Of a DNA stretch of 64,000 nucleotides, positions 25,331 to 34,502 are shown one piece after another. The stretch covers positions 47,263 to 111,262 of the forward strand of contig NZ_BOOA01000023.1 of NCBI RefSeq assembly GCF_016862995.1, given 5' to 3'. The notes under the pieces were generated by a model. That model did not search any database, was not told the origin of the DNA, and was given only the letters and a program-made list of their open reading frames with translations. Source of the DNA: Acrocarpospora phusangensis. Its GTDB lineage: Bacteria > Actinomycetota > Actinomycetes > Streptosporangiales > Streptosporangiaceae. A program made the translations under genes and the position numbers. The first letter of the stretch is position 1; every line of letters starts with the position of its first letter.

Positions 25331-26935
25331 CTACCCGATGCGGCGGCGCCGGCGCAGGGAGGCGACGGGTTCGGCGTCCACGGGGTTGAGCAGGTCGACG
25401 TCACCCTCGAAGGCGTACAGGAGGAGGTCGACCATGCGGAAGGTGTGCCGGTCAGGGCCGAGGATGGGCCGCCAGGACTGGTCGCGGACGATGGAGTGGC
25501 GGCTGCCCTCGATGCAGCGGTGGAAGACCTCGGCGACGATGCGCGCGCCCACGCCGTCGAGCAGGCCGTTGTTGAACTCGGCTTCGCGCAGGATGTAGAA
25601 CCACAGCGGCGTCGCGGCGATCAGCGAAGCGCGTTCGTCGTCGGTGAGGTCGGCCAGGACGACGCCGCCGTTCCCGTCGACGATCTGGTCCGGGGTGAGC
25701 GCCCGGAAGCCGAAGAATTCGGCCATCTGCTGGCCGGAGGCCAGTTTGAGCATGTTGGCGCGGATCAGGTTGCGGAACGCCAGGTTGTGGTGGATCTCGG
25801 GGACCTGGGCGTTCGGGTCGCCGAAGGAGCCCGCCGGGAGGGCGGCCAGCGGGTCGGCCAGCAGCGTGTCAATGCGTCTGGCCAGGTTGAAGTCCCGCGG
25901 CGGGACGACCAGGTCGTCACGGCCGGCTTCGCCGAAGTCGAACAGGCGGCGGAAGTCGGCCACCCAGTTGGTGGGCAGGGGATTCTCCGCGGTCACGAAG
26001 CCGCTCGTGCCGGAGAAGGAGAACAGCAGATCGAGGGTGGCGTCGGTGATGCGGCGCGGGTCGGTGCCGTTGCTGTTGAAGACGCTGTTCCACTCGTAGC
26101 CGCTCCGGATCATGCTGTGCCCGACCCGGTAGGCGGCCACCGAGAACTCGATCGGCATCGTCGGCGAGTCCCCCGGCAGCAGCCCCTGGTACTGCCCCTC
26201 GAAGTAACGCCGCCCGTTGATGAACACCTCGTCCACCACGTCCGGGTTGACGATTCTGGGCAGATGGTCGGTGACGAGCATCCACTGGTAGTGCTTGACC
26301 ACCATCTCCCGCGTCTTCTCCAGCAGGTACGCCCCCGGCACCCCCGCGTCCGCCAGGTGTTCGGCCACCCGGTTGTGGAACCGGATGAAGGCCAGGTGCA
26401 GTTGCGCGACCGCCAGGTTCTCGTCGTTGCGGTGGTCGGGGATGAGGGCGTTGCCCGGCTCGTCCGGCGACGCGGCCCGGCGCGGGAGGTCGAAGCCGTC
26501 CAGGCCGTCCAAGCCGGGTGCGGGGGCGGTCCTGCCCATCCGGAGGCGTACGCCGTCGGGTTCGAAGAAGCGGGGGCCGCGGCCGTACAGGGAGTCGAGG
26601 TCGAGAGCCGGGGAGCGGCCCTGGATGAGTTCGGGGAGCGTCACGTCGTCGCCGAGGGCGGTCGCGGTGCGGTCCATGGTGAGGTCGTGGTCGACGAACT
26701 GCCCGAGGTAGGTGAATCCCGCCCCGAACCTCGCATCCTGCTGTACGGCCTCCGGCGCGGTCATCGCCCGGGCCAGCTTGGCGCACAGGTCGGGATCGAG
26801 GACGGTGCCCACCGGGCCGAGCCGGGTGAACCGGAACCGGCGGATCTCCTCGGTGGTGGAGGGCCGCCGCAGCGCCGAGCCCTCGTGCACGCCCTCGCCG
26901 ACCACGTAGAAATCATCGCGTTTGTGCCTGTGCAT
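25331..26935 (-). CDS. Animal-type haem peroxidase (peroxidase-cyclooxygenase superfamily)
   Basis: 534 residues from ATG 26935. An animal haem peroxidase domain spans almost the whole protein: distal histidine in GQFVDHDLTMD, catalytic arginine region in YRVGHSMIRSGY with the proximal histidine H, SLYGRGP, and HNRVAEHL helix. No signal peptide is seen, so it may be cytosolic or exported another way. Bacterial members (peroxicins and similar) oxidise halides or aromatic compounds with H2O2; the substrate here is unknown. It stands alone between pheA and serS. The final residues are a basic RRRRR tail. Confidence 0.9.
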   Translation of the reverse strand: MHRHKRDDFYVVGEGVHEGSALRRPSTTEEIRRFRFTRLGPVGTVLDPDLCAKLARAMTAPEAVQQDARFGAGFTYLGQFVDHDLTMDRTATALGDDVTLPELIQGRSPALDLDSLYGRGPRFFEPDGVRLRMGRTAPAPGLDGLDGFDLPRRAASPDEPGNALIPDHRNDENLAVAQLHLAFIRFHNRVAEHLADAGVPGAYLLEKTREMVVKHYQWMLVTDHLPRIVNPDVVDEVFINGRRYFEGQYQGLLPGDSPTMPIEFSVAAYRVGHSMIRSGYEWNSVFNSNGTDPRRITDATLDLLFSFSGTSGFVTAENPLPTNWVADFRRLFDFGEAGRDDLVVPPRDFNLARRIDTLLADPLAALPAGSFGDPNAQVPEIHHNLAFRNLIRANMLKLASGQQMAEFFGFRALTPDQIVDGNGGVVLADLTDDERASLIAATPLWFYILREAEFNNGLLDGVGARIVAEVFHRCIEGSRHSIVRDQSWRPILGPDRHTFRMVDLLLYAFEGDVDLLNPVDAEPVASLRRRRRIG

Positions 26936-27131
26936 CGAGCCGCTCCCCAATCGCACCGATGACCAAGCGGCGAATCAGGCAATGGCCGGGTTTCCCGGGA
27001 TAACCAGTGGAATCCGTGGAAATCCCAGGAAATCGAACACGCCTTATCGTCGCCTTACAGGGTGACGATAAGGATGTTCAACGGCATGTCAAGCGAGAGC
27101 ACGTCCCGCGTAATTCCGAATATCGATAAAT

Positions 27132-28052
27132 TCAGATTTGTCCGGCGCGCATCCGGGTCAGCCAGTCGGCGGCCTCGGCGAATTCGGCGTCGCTCGTGCC
27201 GGTCCTGATCTGGGTGGGGACCTGGTCGGCCCGCGGGTAGCTGCCCAGGAATCGCAGGTCTCCGCAAATGCGGTGAAGCCCGGAGAGAGCCTCGCCGACG
27301 CGGGCGTCCGCGACATGTCCTTCACAGTCGAAATGGAAGAAATATCGGCCGATGCCGTCACCGGTGGGCCGGGATTCGATCCGGCTCAGGTTGATTCCGC
27401 GCACCGAGAACTCGCTCAGCATTTCGAGCAGGGCACCGGCGTGGTCGTCCTTCAGGAAAGCCACCATGGAAGTGCGATCCGCGCCGGTCGGCTCCGGCAG
27501 CGGGCCGTGCGCGGAGACCTGCACGAACCGGGTGACCGTGTCCGTACGGTCGCCGATGCCCGAGGCGACCTCGGTCAGTCCGTAGAGTTCGCCGGCGATG
27601 GCGGGGCTGATGGCCGCGTCGTACGGAGATTCGGGGTTGGAGACCTCCTGGGCCGCGGCGGCGGTGGAGGAGGCGTGGATGACCACGGCCCCCGGGAGTT
27701 CCCGCTCGATGAAGTTGCGGCACTGGGTGTGCGCGGCCGGATGGGTGATCAGGCGCTTGATCTGCCGCATCTCGGTGTCCGGCCGGACCAGCAGCGAGAA
27801 CTCCACCGGCAGCAGCAGTTCGGCGACGATCAGCAGCGGTTCGCCCCAGGCGAACTCGTCGAGGGTCTGGGTGATCGCGCCTTCCAGCGAGTTCTCCAGC
27901 GGCACGACCGCGCCGTCGGCCTCGCCACGGCGGACGGCGTCAAGTGCGGCGCCGACGTTGGCGCACGGCAGGCGCTCGGCGTCGGGCGCCAGGATGCGCA
28001 GGGCTGCCTCACAGAAGGTGCCCTCTGGGCCCAGGTACGCGAGCTTTGACAT
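27132..28052 (-). CDS. pheA: Prephenate dehydratase
   Basis: 306 residues from ATG 28052. The PDT domain (1-185) contains GPEGTFCEAAL, VVPLENSLEGAI and the catalytic GDRTDTVTRF threonine motif. The ACT domain (195-275) contains GALLEMLSEFSVRGINLSRIESRPTG, where ESRP is the phenylalanine-binding signature, so it should be feedback-inhibited by Phe. It converts prephenate to phenylpyruvate. It is monofunctional, without chorismate mutase, as usual in actinomycetes. The DUF4446 gene follows upstream, an order conserved in streptomycete-like genomes. Confidence 0.97.
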   Translation of the reverse strand: MSKLAYLGPEGTFCEAALRILAPDAERLPCANVGAALDAVRRGEADGAVVPLENSLEGAITQTLDEFAWGEPLLIVAELLLPVEFSLLVRPDTEMRQIKRLITHPAAHTQCRNFIERELPGAVVIHASSTAAAAQEVSNPESPYDAAISPAIAGELYGLTEVASGIGDRTDTVTRFVQVSAHGPLPEPTGADRTSMVAFLKDDHAGALLEMLSEFSVRGINLSRIESRPTGDGIGRYFFHFDCEGHVADARVGEALSGLHRICGDLRFLGSYPRADQVPTQIRTGTSDAEFAEAADWLTRMRAGQI

Positions 28053-28094
28053 ACGACCAGGTTAGCGACTCGCGCGAGTGGCGTATGTGAATAC

Positions 28095-28592
28095 TTACCG
28101 AGTCCGGCTCGGAAAGCGCAAAGTCGGCTTCGGGAATCCCGACTGCTGGTTGCCGGGGCGTAACCAGGAGCCGCCGGACGCGAGGCTGGCTTCGATCTCC
28201 GGGCCCAGGCCCAGGCGGGCGGCCCGCACGGCCTGCTCCTCCTCGGGCGAGAGTTGCTGCTGCTGGCCTTTGCCGCCGCGCACGGGACGGACGTAGGTGC
28301 GCGTTTCGGTCCGGCCGTTGATGGAGGTCAGCACGATGCCGTCGCCGAGGCCGTTGATCAGGGCGACCGAGAACGACAGGCGGCCGGTCATCTCCTCCAG
28401 GGCGTCGTAGCGGTATACGGCCACGTCGCGGATGGCCTTCGTGTCGACGACCCCTTCGACCGCGGCTCGCCGCGCCAGCACGTCGAGGCACTCCTCGACG
28501 GCGCCGCGCGCGTTCCGCAGCGCCAGCAGGCCGATCGCCACTCCGGTGACCCCGGCGAGAAACCCGACAATGACGAGCACGGTAACCAGCAC
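28095..28592 (-). CDS. DUF4446 membrane-anchored protein
   Basis: 165 residues with one N-terminal membrane helix (VTVLVIVGFLAGVTGVAIGLL) and a cytosolic domain matching DUF4446: AIRDVAVYRYDALEEMTGRLSFSVALING and DGIVLTSINGRTETRTYVRPV. The tail is Gln/Arg-rich. The family is common next to pheA or serS in Gram-positives, and its function is unknown. Confidence 0.85.
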   Translation of the reverse strand: MLVTVLVIVGFLAGVTGVAIGLLALRNARGAVEECLDVLARRAAVEGVVDTKAIRDVAVYRYDALEEMTGRLSFSVALINGLGDGIVLTSINGRTETRTYVRPVRGGKGQQQQLSPEEEQAVRAARLGLGPEIEASLASGGSWLRPGNQQSGFPKPTLRFPSRTR

Positions 28593-28614
28593 ACCACTGA
28601 GAGTAACCGCATCG

Positions 28615-30243
28615 TCAAGACTTCGCCAAATCCCCTGAACCCGAATCCTCCGAACCCGAGGCCGCCGTTGCCGAGGTGCCCGGAGCCGAATCCTCCGGTG
28701 CCGAGGTGCCCGAGATGGAGTCCCCCGTTGCCGATCTTCCCGGGGTCGAATTCCTCGGAACCGAATCCCCTGACGCTGAATCCTCCGCAGCGGGTTTACC
28801 CGCCACCGCGCTCCCCGGTCGCCGCGCGAGCACCCAGACGAGCGCGATCGCCCCCAGGCCGAACGCGTTCTGCACGATCTTCCCCAGGGTGGGGCTGAGG
28901 ACGGGGATCTCCCACAGCTTGATGTACGCCCCCCACCACGGGATCGGCAGGACGTAATACACCCAGACCCCCGCGGCCAGCAGCGGCCTGCGGACGGCCA
29001 GCGCGGCGATCACGACGACGATCCAGGCCAGGTGGTGGATCCAGGCCACCGGGGAGAGCAGCACCGCCATCAGGCCGGTCAGCGCCACCGCGGTCAGGGT
29101 GTCTCCGTCGCGATGAGCCCGGTACGCGGCGCGGAAGCCGTACCAGCCGATGAGGGCGACGGCGGCGAGCCAGAGGGCGGTGGTGAGGGCGTCCGGCCAG
29201 TACAGGCGGAGCAGCATGCCGCGGATGGACTGATTGGTGGTGGCGGTGTTGGCGCCGAGGCGTTCGGAGTCGAGCAGGGCGGAGAACCAGAAGTCGGCGG
29301 CGTCGGCGGGAATGACGGCGAACGGCAACAACGTGAGAGCGGCTGCGGTGCCGGTCGCCGTGTAGAGGGGTTTGCGCTGGGCCGGGTCACGCCAGGCGGT
29401 GACCGCGAGATAGATCAGGAAGACGCCGGGAGTGAGCTTCACCGCCGTCGCGATGCCGATCAGGAGGCCCCTGGGCCACCAGGGCCGGCGAACCACGCAG
29501 TCCAGCAGGCACAGAGCCACCAGGAAGAGATCCACCTGCCCGAACCTGATCTGATCCCGGATCGGCATCAGATAGAGGCAGGCAACGGTGACGACCCCGA
29601 ACATGATCGGCACAGCCACAGCAGGCAAGGGCTTGGCGGCTCGGGCAGCCCCGAAGACCCGCGCGAAGAGCAATGCCCGCGCCTTTCCGCCACTCCCGGA
29701 AGGCAGCCCCCCAGTCGCTTCGGCATCCTTTGAAGTCCCCTCGGAAGACACTGTGGCCCGGGTATCGCCGGAACGCCTGGGAGGCGATGTCCGCTCGGCA
29801 ACCGCGCTACCGAGAAGTGTCCGGCCGGTCGTCCGGACACCGCCGAGAATGTGCAGCGACCGTCCTGGCAGGCGGGTGAGGTAATCGCGGAAGGCGTACC
29901 AGACTGTGGCAGTGAGGGTGAGGATGATCGCGGCGGTCCAGGTCCACTGGGCGGTTTCCCAGGAGATCAGCGCCAGCGGGACCGCCATCATGGCCGCGAT
30001 CGGCGGATAGGTGAACGGCAGCAGTTGCGGCGCCGGCGTGATCACGTCGTAGACCGGGAGGCCCTGAAGCAGCGCCCAGCCCCCGGTTCGGTACACGTCG
30101 AGGTCGACCAGGCGCTGATCGTCGGGATTGCCCAGCCAGTAGCCCACCAGGGGCCACGCGGCGACCAGAATGATCAGCAGTGTCAGCGCCCAGCCCCACC
30201 AGGGCCGCCGCCCGCTCAGCGCTACCGGTTCGCCAGTGCTCAC
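28615..30243 (-). CDS. GT87-family polyprenol-phosphate-mannose mannosyltransferase
   Basis: 542 residues from GTG 30243. About ten membrane helices; the conserved acidic pair typical of GT-C enzymes appears in the first loop (VDLDVYRTGGWALLQGLPVYD), followed by PFTYPPIAAM. The family transfers mannose from polyprenol phosphate on the outer face of the membrane, as in alpha-1,2-mannosylation of lipoglycans. A large cytoplasmic insert (about 145-205) and a degenerate Ser/Gly/Thr/Glu-rich C-terminal tail (about 490-542) are unusual. It is divergent from the next gene, with 65 bp between them. Confidence 0.8.
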   Translation of the reverse strand: MSTGEPVALSGRRPWWGWALTLLIILVAAWPLVGYWLGNPDDQRLVDLDVYRTGGWALLQGLPVYDVITPAPQLLPFTYPPIAAMMAVPLALISWETAQWTWTAAIILTLTATVWYAFRDYLTRLPGRSLHILGGVRTTGRTLLGSAVAERTSPPRRSGDTRATVSSEGTSKDAEATGGLPSGSGGKARALLFARVFGAARAAKPLPAVAVPIMFGVVTVACLYLMPIRDQIRFGQVDLFLVALCLLDCVVRRPWWPRGLLIGIATAVKLTPGVFLIYLAVTAWRDPAQRKPLYTATGTAAALTLLPFAVIPADAADFWFSALLDSERLGANTATTNQSIRGMLLRLYWPDALTTALWLAAVALIGWYGFRAAYRAHRDGDTLTAVALTGLMAVLLSPVAWIHHLAWIVVVIAALAVRRPLLAAGVWVYYVLPIPWWGAYIKLWEIPVLSPTLGKIVQNAFGLGAIALVWVLARRPGSAVAGKPAAEDSASGDSVPRNSTPGRSATGDSISGTSAPEDSAPGTSATAASGSEDSGSGDLAKS

Positions 30244-30308
30244 GACCAGGCAGGTTACCGTGGACGCTGTCCGTCCGGCCCCGCCCACCAGAGGAGGACC
30301 CGGCCACC

Positions 30309-32480
30309 GTGCCATCGTCCCAGCTCAGACGCGTGCTCGCCCAGCTCGTCCTGGCCCTCCTCCTGCTGGGTACGGCTCCCGCCACCGCCTCGGCCACGAC
30401 CGTCCCCACCGGCCGGGTGGTCCTGATCGGCGTCCCCGGGCTGCAGTGGAGCGACCTGGACCCGCAGCGCACACCACGCCTGTGGGACCTCGTGGAACGC
30501 GGCGCGTCGGCGTCCTTGTCCACCCGGACGATCCCCCCGGAAGGCCGCGGAATCACCTGCCCTGTCGCCGGATGGCTGACGATCTCCGCAGGTCAGCGCG
30601 CCGGATCGAACAATTGCGCAATGCCGGAAATTCCGGTCGCGGCGGCCGACGGCACCGCGACCATCCCGGGCTGGGCCGACCTGGTGGCCTTCCAGCAGGC
30701 CGGTTCCTTCAAAGCCGACATCGGCCTCCTCGCCCAGACGATCGTGGACGCCGGGGGAAAGGTCGCCGCGATCGGCCCCGGAGCCGCCCTCGCCGCCGCC
30801 GACAAATCCGGAAATATCCAGAAATACGCGCCGACGCCTGCCGAGCTCCCCGACCTCAAGCCCTACTCCCTCGTCACCGCCGAAGCCAACGAACTAGCCC
30901 AAGCCTGGCTGCGATCCTCAACCGCCTCCAGCCCAGAAACGTCAGGCGACCTGGCCCCCGAAGCCCGGCAAGAAGCCGCAAGAGCCGCCGACAACACCGT
31001 CGGCGCCATCCTCGACCAGGTCCCCCCGGACTCCACCGTCCTCCTCGTCGGCCAGGCGGATACGAGCACCGCCGCCCACCTCCACACCGCCATCGCCCAA
31101 GGCCCGACATTTCCCCACAACTTCCTGACCGCCACCTCCACCCGCCAGAACTCCCTCGTCACGATCACCGACACGACCGCCACCGTCCTCACCGGACTCG
31201 CGCTCCCCATCCCGGAATCCGTGGTCGGCCGCACCTGGGCCACCGGCGGCGAAACACCCGCCACCACCGCCGACACCGTGACCCAGCTCGCCGACGCCGA
31301 CCTGGCCAGCCAGGTCCTCAGGGACGTCCGCGAGCCCTTCTTCCTCACCCTGGTCGCCCTCCAGCTGATCTTCTACGCCCTCGCGGCCATCGCCCTTCGC
31401 CGCCAGTCCACCTCGCACCGCCGCAGAACCCTGACCGCCACCCAGGTCGTGGCCGTCGTCAGCGGCGCCATCCCCATCTCCACCTTCCTGGCCCAGCTGG
31501 TCCCCTGGTGGAGCGTGTCCCGCCCGATGCCCGCGCTGATCGCCACGATCCTCGGCCTGGCCGGCCTGATCGCCGCCGCCGCCTTCGCGGGCCCGTGGCG
31601 CCGCTCGGTGCTCGGCCCGCTCACGACCGTGGCCGCCGTCTCCTCGCTGGCCCTGCTCATCGACGTCATGACGGGCTCGCGACTCCAGGTCAACGCCGTC
31701 ACCGGCTACGAGCCCGTGACCGGCGGCCGGTTCTACGGCTTCGGCAACATGGCCTTCGCCATCTACTCCACCGGCACCATCCTGGCCCTGGCCGGCCTGG
31801 CCCACGCCCTGCGCCGCCGCCCGCGTCTGGCCTTCGCCCTCTGCCTCGGCTACGGCCTGCTGGCGATCTTCGCCGACGGCTGGCCGCGCTGGGGCGCCGA
31901 CTTCGGCGGCGTGCCGTCGTTCGTGCTCGGCTTCGCGGTCTTCATGCTGATGCTCGCCGGCCGCCGCGTCTCGGTCGGCCGGCTGGCGGTCGTCGGAGCC
32001 GCCGGCGCGGCCTTGATCACCGTCATCGCGATCGTCGACTGGCGCCGCCCCGCCGACCAGCGCACCCACCTGGGCTCCTTCGTCCAGCAGGTGATCGACG
32101 GCGAGGGCGGCTCGGTGGTCGGCCGCAAGCTGGGCGCGATGCTGAGCACCCTGGGCAACCTGCCGCTGACGCTGCTCTCCCTGGTCGCGCTGGCGTTCCT
32201 GTTCCTGGTCCTGTCCCGCCCGTCCAGGCTCGGCGCGGCGGCCCTCAGCCTCGCGTACGGCCATGCCCCCGCCCTGCGCGCGGGCCTGTTCGGCGCCCTC
32301 ACCGCCGCCCTGGTGGGCTTCCTGATCAACGACTCGGGGATCGCGATTCCGGCGATGGCGCTGACGGTAGCGGTGCCGCTGACCCTGGCGGCGTCGGTAC
32401 GCGCCCTGCTCCTCGCCACGCCCACACCCCCAGCGCCACCGTCAGCGCCAGCAGCGTCCAGGGCACCAGCCGCGCCCTGA
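30309..32480 (+). CDS. Large membrane protein with extracytoplasmic phosphatase-like N-domain
   Basis: 723 residues from GTG 30309 behind AGGAGG. A signal peptide (LAQLVLALLLLGTAPATASA) leads to an extracytoplasmic domain of about 300 residues (VVLIGVPGLQWSDLD, GWADLVAFQ, and later SLVTITDTTATVLTGL) that reads like a degenerate alkaline-phosphatase-fold domain. About ten membrane helices follow. The AVTGYEPVTGGRFYGFGNM segment is a recurring signature of these actinobacterial proteins. The role is unknown, but the neighbours suggest cell-envelope glycan work. The last 155 bp overlap the 3' end of the convergent mannosyltransferase gene. Confidence 0.75.
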   Translation: MPSSQLRRVLAQLVLALLLLGTAPATASATTVPTGRVVLIGVPGLQWSDLDPQRTPRLWDLVERGASASLSTRTIPPEGRGITCPVAGWLTISAGQRAGSNNCAMPEIPVAAADGTATIPGWADLVAFQQAGSFKADIGLLAQTIVDAGGKVAAIGPGAALAAADKSGNIQKYAPTPAELPDLKPYSLVTAEANELAQAWLRSSTASSPETSGDLAPEARQEAARAADNTVGAILDQVPPDSTVLLVGQADTSTAAHLHTAIAQGPTFPHNFLTATSTRQNSLVTITDTTATVLTGLALPIPESVVGRTWATGGETPATTADTVTQLADADLASQVLRDVREPFFLTLVALQLIFYALAAIALRRQSTSHRRRTLTATQVVAVVSGAIPISTFLAQLVPWWSVSRPMPALIATILGLAGLIAAAAFAGPWRRSVLGPLTTVAAVSSLALLIDVMTGSRLQVNAVTGYEPVTGGRFYGFGNMAFAIYSTGTILALAGLAHALRRRPRLAFALCLGYGLLAIFADGWPRWGADFGGVPSFVLGFAVFMLMLAGRRVSVGRLAVVGAAGAALITVIAIVDWRRPADQRTHLGSFVQQVIDGEGGSVVGRKLGAMLSTLGNLPLTLLSLVALAFLFLVLSRPSRLGAAALSLAYGHAPALRAGLFGALTAALVGFLINDSGIAIPAMALTVAVPLTLAASVRALLLATPTPPAPPSAPAASRAPAAP

Positions 32481-33744
32481 CCACGTCCACCAGCCAGTCC
32501 AGGTCCGCCGGCTGCTGCGCCTGACGCGCCGGCAGGTACGCGAACGAGAACACCGCCAGCCGTACCGCCAGGAACCCGTCCAGGGCGGTGGCCGGAACCA
32601 GGGCCAGCAGCGCGAAGGCCAGCCCGTCGTACCACGGCAGCGCGTACGGCGTCGCGAACAGCCAGGCCGCCACGCAGGCCAGCGAGACCGCCGCCGCGTC
32701 CTGGCCGAGCCGGCGCACCAGCCCCCAGGCCAGCCCCACCAGCAGGAGCAGCGACGCGATCTGGATCCAGATCCGGTACGCGCCGGGCCCGAACAGCCCC
32801 TGCAGGCCGTACTGGACGAGCTTCCAGGGGGTGGCCCAGGAGATCGACTTGCTGGCGTTGAGGATCTGGTCGAACGCGTGCGGCCCGGCCAGCGCGTACG
32901 CGAGACCGGCGGTCGCGGTGGCCACGCCGGCGAGCAGGGCCAGTCTGGGCAGGTTGCGACGGGACTCCCAGGCGGGGCCGAGGGCGACCAGGCCGACGGT
33001 GACCTTGACCGCGACGCCGAGGCCGAGCAGGATGCCGCGCCGCACGGGCGGGGTGACGGCCAGGGCGGCGATCATGAAGACGATGGCGAGGGTGTCGACG
33101 TGCATGCCGGCCGACAGGTGGTAGACGACCAGCGGGTTGACCGTCCAGAGCAGGGCGGCGCGGCGTTGCCGTACCGGATCGTGCCGGGTGGCGCGGTGGA
33201 GCAGGCAGGCGGTGGCGATGAAGGCGGCGGCGTTGAGCAGGGCGAGCAGGAAGACCGTCATGCGGACGGAGCCGCCGAGCCAGGTGGCGAGAGCCTGGGC
33301 GGCCGTGGCGACGGGACCGTAGACGCTGGGGGTGTTCGTCCACTCTTCGACCCAGGAGAGGGGGATGTCCGCGGGGACGGTCACGTAGGGGTCGAAGCCG
33401 TGGGTGGCCAGCCAGCCGTACGCGGCGTAGTTGAGGTGGTCGGCGGAGCCGAAGGGCGGGAGGAAGGCCAGGACGGCGGCGACCGTACCGCCGGTGATCA
33501 GGAGACGGCGGGGTTCCGGGGCGGCGGCGGCCCGGGAGAGGCCGGTCAGGAGGCCGATCGCGCCGAGCGCGAGCGCGGCGGCGGCCAGGGCGATGACCAG
33601 GTGGCCGTCGGGCTGGACCCCCAGCGAGTACGGCGGCTGCCAGGACGGGCCGGGCAGCCCGGGGACCATGGCCGACGGGCCGAGCAGAGCGATGGTGATC
33701 GTCAGCAGCAGCGAGCCGGCGACGCACCACAGGGACAGTCTCAC
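32326..33744 (-). CDS. MptB-like membrane mannosyltransferase
   Basis: 472 residues from GTG 33744, overlapping the GT2 stop by 4 bp. About twelve membrane helices. GT-C-type features include FGSADHLNYAAYGWLATHGFDPYV, NTPSVYGPVATAA and LLWTVNPLVVYHLSAGMHVD, as in polyprenol-phosphate-mannose-dependent alpha-1,6-mannosyltransferases (MptA/MptB) of mycobacteria and corynebacteria. It probably acts with the adjacent GT2 enzyme, which would make the lipid-linked mannose. The C-terminal 40 residues are Pro/Ser-rich and encoded opposite the tail of the convergent gene. Confidence 0.75.
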   Translation of the reverse strand: MRLSLWCVAGSLLLTITIALLGPSAMVPGLPGPSWQPPYSLGVQPDGHLVIALAAAALALGAIGLLTGLSRAAAAPEPRRLLITGGTVAAVLAFLPPFGSADHLNYAAYGWLATHGFDPYVTVPADIPLSWVEEWTNTPSVYGPVATAAQALATWLGGSVRMTVFLLALLNAAAFIATACLLHRATRHDPVRQRRAALLWTVNPLVVYHLSAGMHVDTLAIVFMIAALAVTPPVRRGILLGLGVAVKVTVGLVALGPAWESRRNLPRLALLAGVATATAGLAYALAGPHAFDQILNASKSISWATPWKLVQYGLQGLFGPGAYRIWIQIASLLLLVGLAWGLVRRLGQDAAAVSLACVAAWLFATPYALPWYDGLAFALLALVPATALDGFLAVRLAVFSFAYLPARQAQQPADLDWLVDVVRARLVPWTLLALTVALGVWAWRGAGRVPTPPGSAAPLPSAPSPESRSPSR

Positions 33745-34502
33745 TTCGGTCTGAGGGTATCCCGTGCCCTGGTGACTGTGGGCTCCCTGGCGGCCAGGGC
33801 CCGTGAGACGTCGCGGAGCTGTTTCGCGCGGTGTAACTGGGCGCGCCAGTCGGTGCCGGTGGCCCGGTGCGCCATGTCGACCTCGACCTCGCGCACGCGA
33901 AAGCCCCGGCGCAGCAGGTCGATGGTCAGGCCGGTCTCGACCCCGAACCCGTGCGCGAGCGGCCTGGCCGCCTCGAACGCGGTCCGGGTCAGGCACCGCT
34001 GGCCGTTGATCGGCTGGGTGGCGTCCCAGCCGGTCGCCCGTTTGATGCCCTCTTTCGCGACCTTGACCACGATGCCGTGCCCGCCGAGCTTCACCCGGGT
34101 ACGGAAGATCGCGATGGTCATGTCCGCCTCGCCCTCGCGCACGGGCGTGATCAGCGGGGCCGCGGCCAGCGCGGTCTCGCCGAGGTCGGCGTCCAGGAAC
34201 AGCAGGTGCCGGTGGGAGGCTCTGCCCTCCGCGTCGGCCCGCCCTTCCTCCAGCAGCCGTACGGCTTCCGCGCCGGTCTCCATCGCGGCCGCCTTGCCCC
34301 GGTTGCGGCTGTGCCGGACCACGGTGGCCCCCGCCTGCCTGGCCAGCCGCCCGGTCTGGTCGGCCGAGCCGTCGTCGACGACGACGACCAGGTCCACGCC
34401 GGGCAGCTCGCGGGCGGCGGTCACCGTGGCGGCGATCCGGTCGCCCTCGTCCCGCGCTGAGATGATCACCGCGGTATCCGGACTGGGGACCACCTCGGTC
34501 AT
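33741..34502 (-). CDS. GT2 glycosyltransferase, polyprenol-phosphate mannose synthase or GpgS-like
   Basis: 253 residues. GT-A fold: AVIISARDEGDRIAATV at the start, VVVVDDGSADQTG for the nucleotide-sugar site, NRGKAAAMETGAEA, and the metal motif in LFLDADLGE. No membrane segment. The sequence resembles both dolichol-phosphate mannose synthases and glucosyl-3-phosphoglycerate synthases; the operon with a membrane mannosyltransferase favours the former. It overlaps both neighbours by 4 bp (ATGA upstream, GTGA downstream). Confidence 0.8.
   Translation of the reverse strand: MTEVVPSPDTAVIISARDEGDRIAATVTAARELPGVDLVVVVDDGSADQTGRLARQAGATVVRHSRNRGKAAAMETGAEAVRLLEEGRADAEGRASHRHLLFLDADLGETALAAAPLITPVREGEADMTIAIFRTRVKLGGHGIVVKVAKEGIKRATGWDATQPINGQRCLTRTAFEAARPLAHGFGVETGLTIDLLRRGFRVREVEVDMAHRATGTDWRAQLHRAKQLRDVSRALAAREPTVTRARDTLRPK

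Noticed and set aside
24080..26962. A 960-codon open frame on the plus strand across serS and the peroxidase gene
   Set aside because: It is antisense to two clear enzymes and has the Val/Gly/Arg/Glu composition typical of antisense frames in high-G+C DNA.
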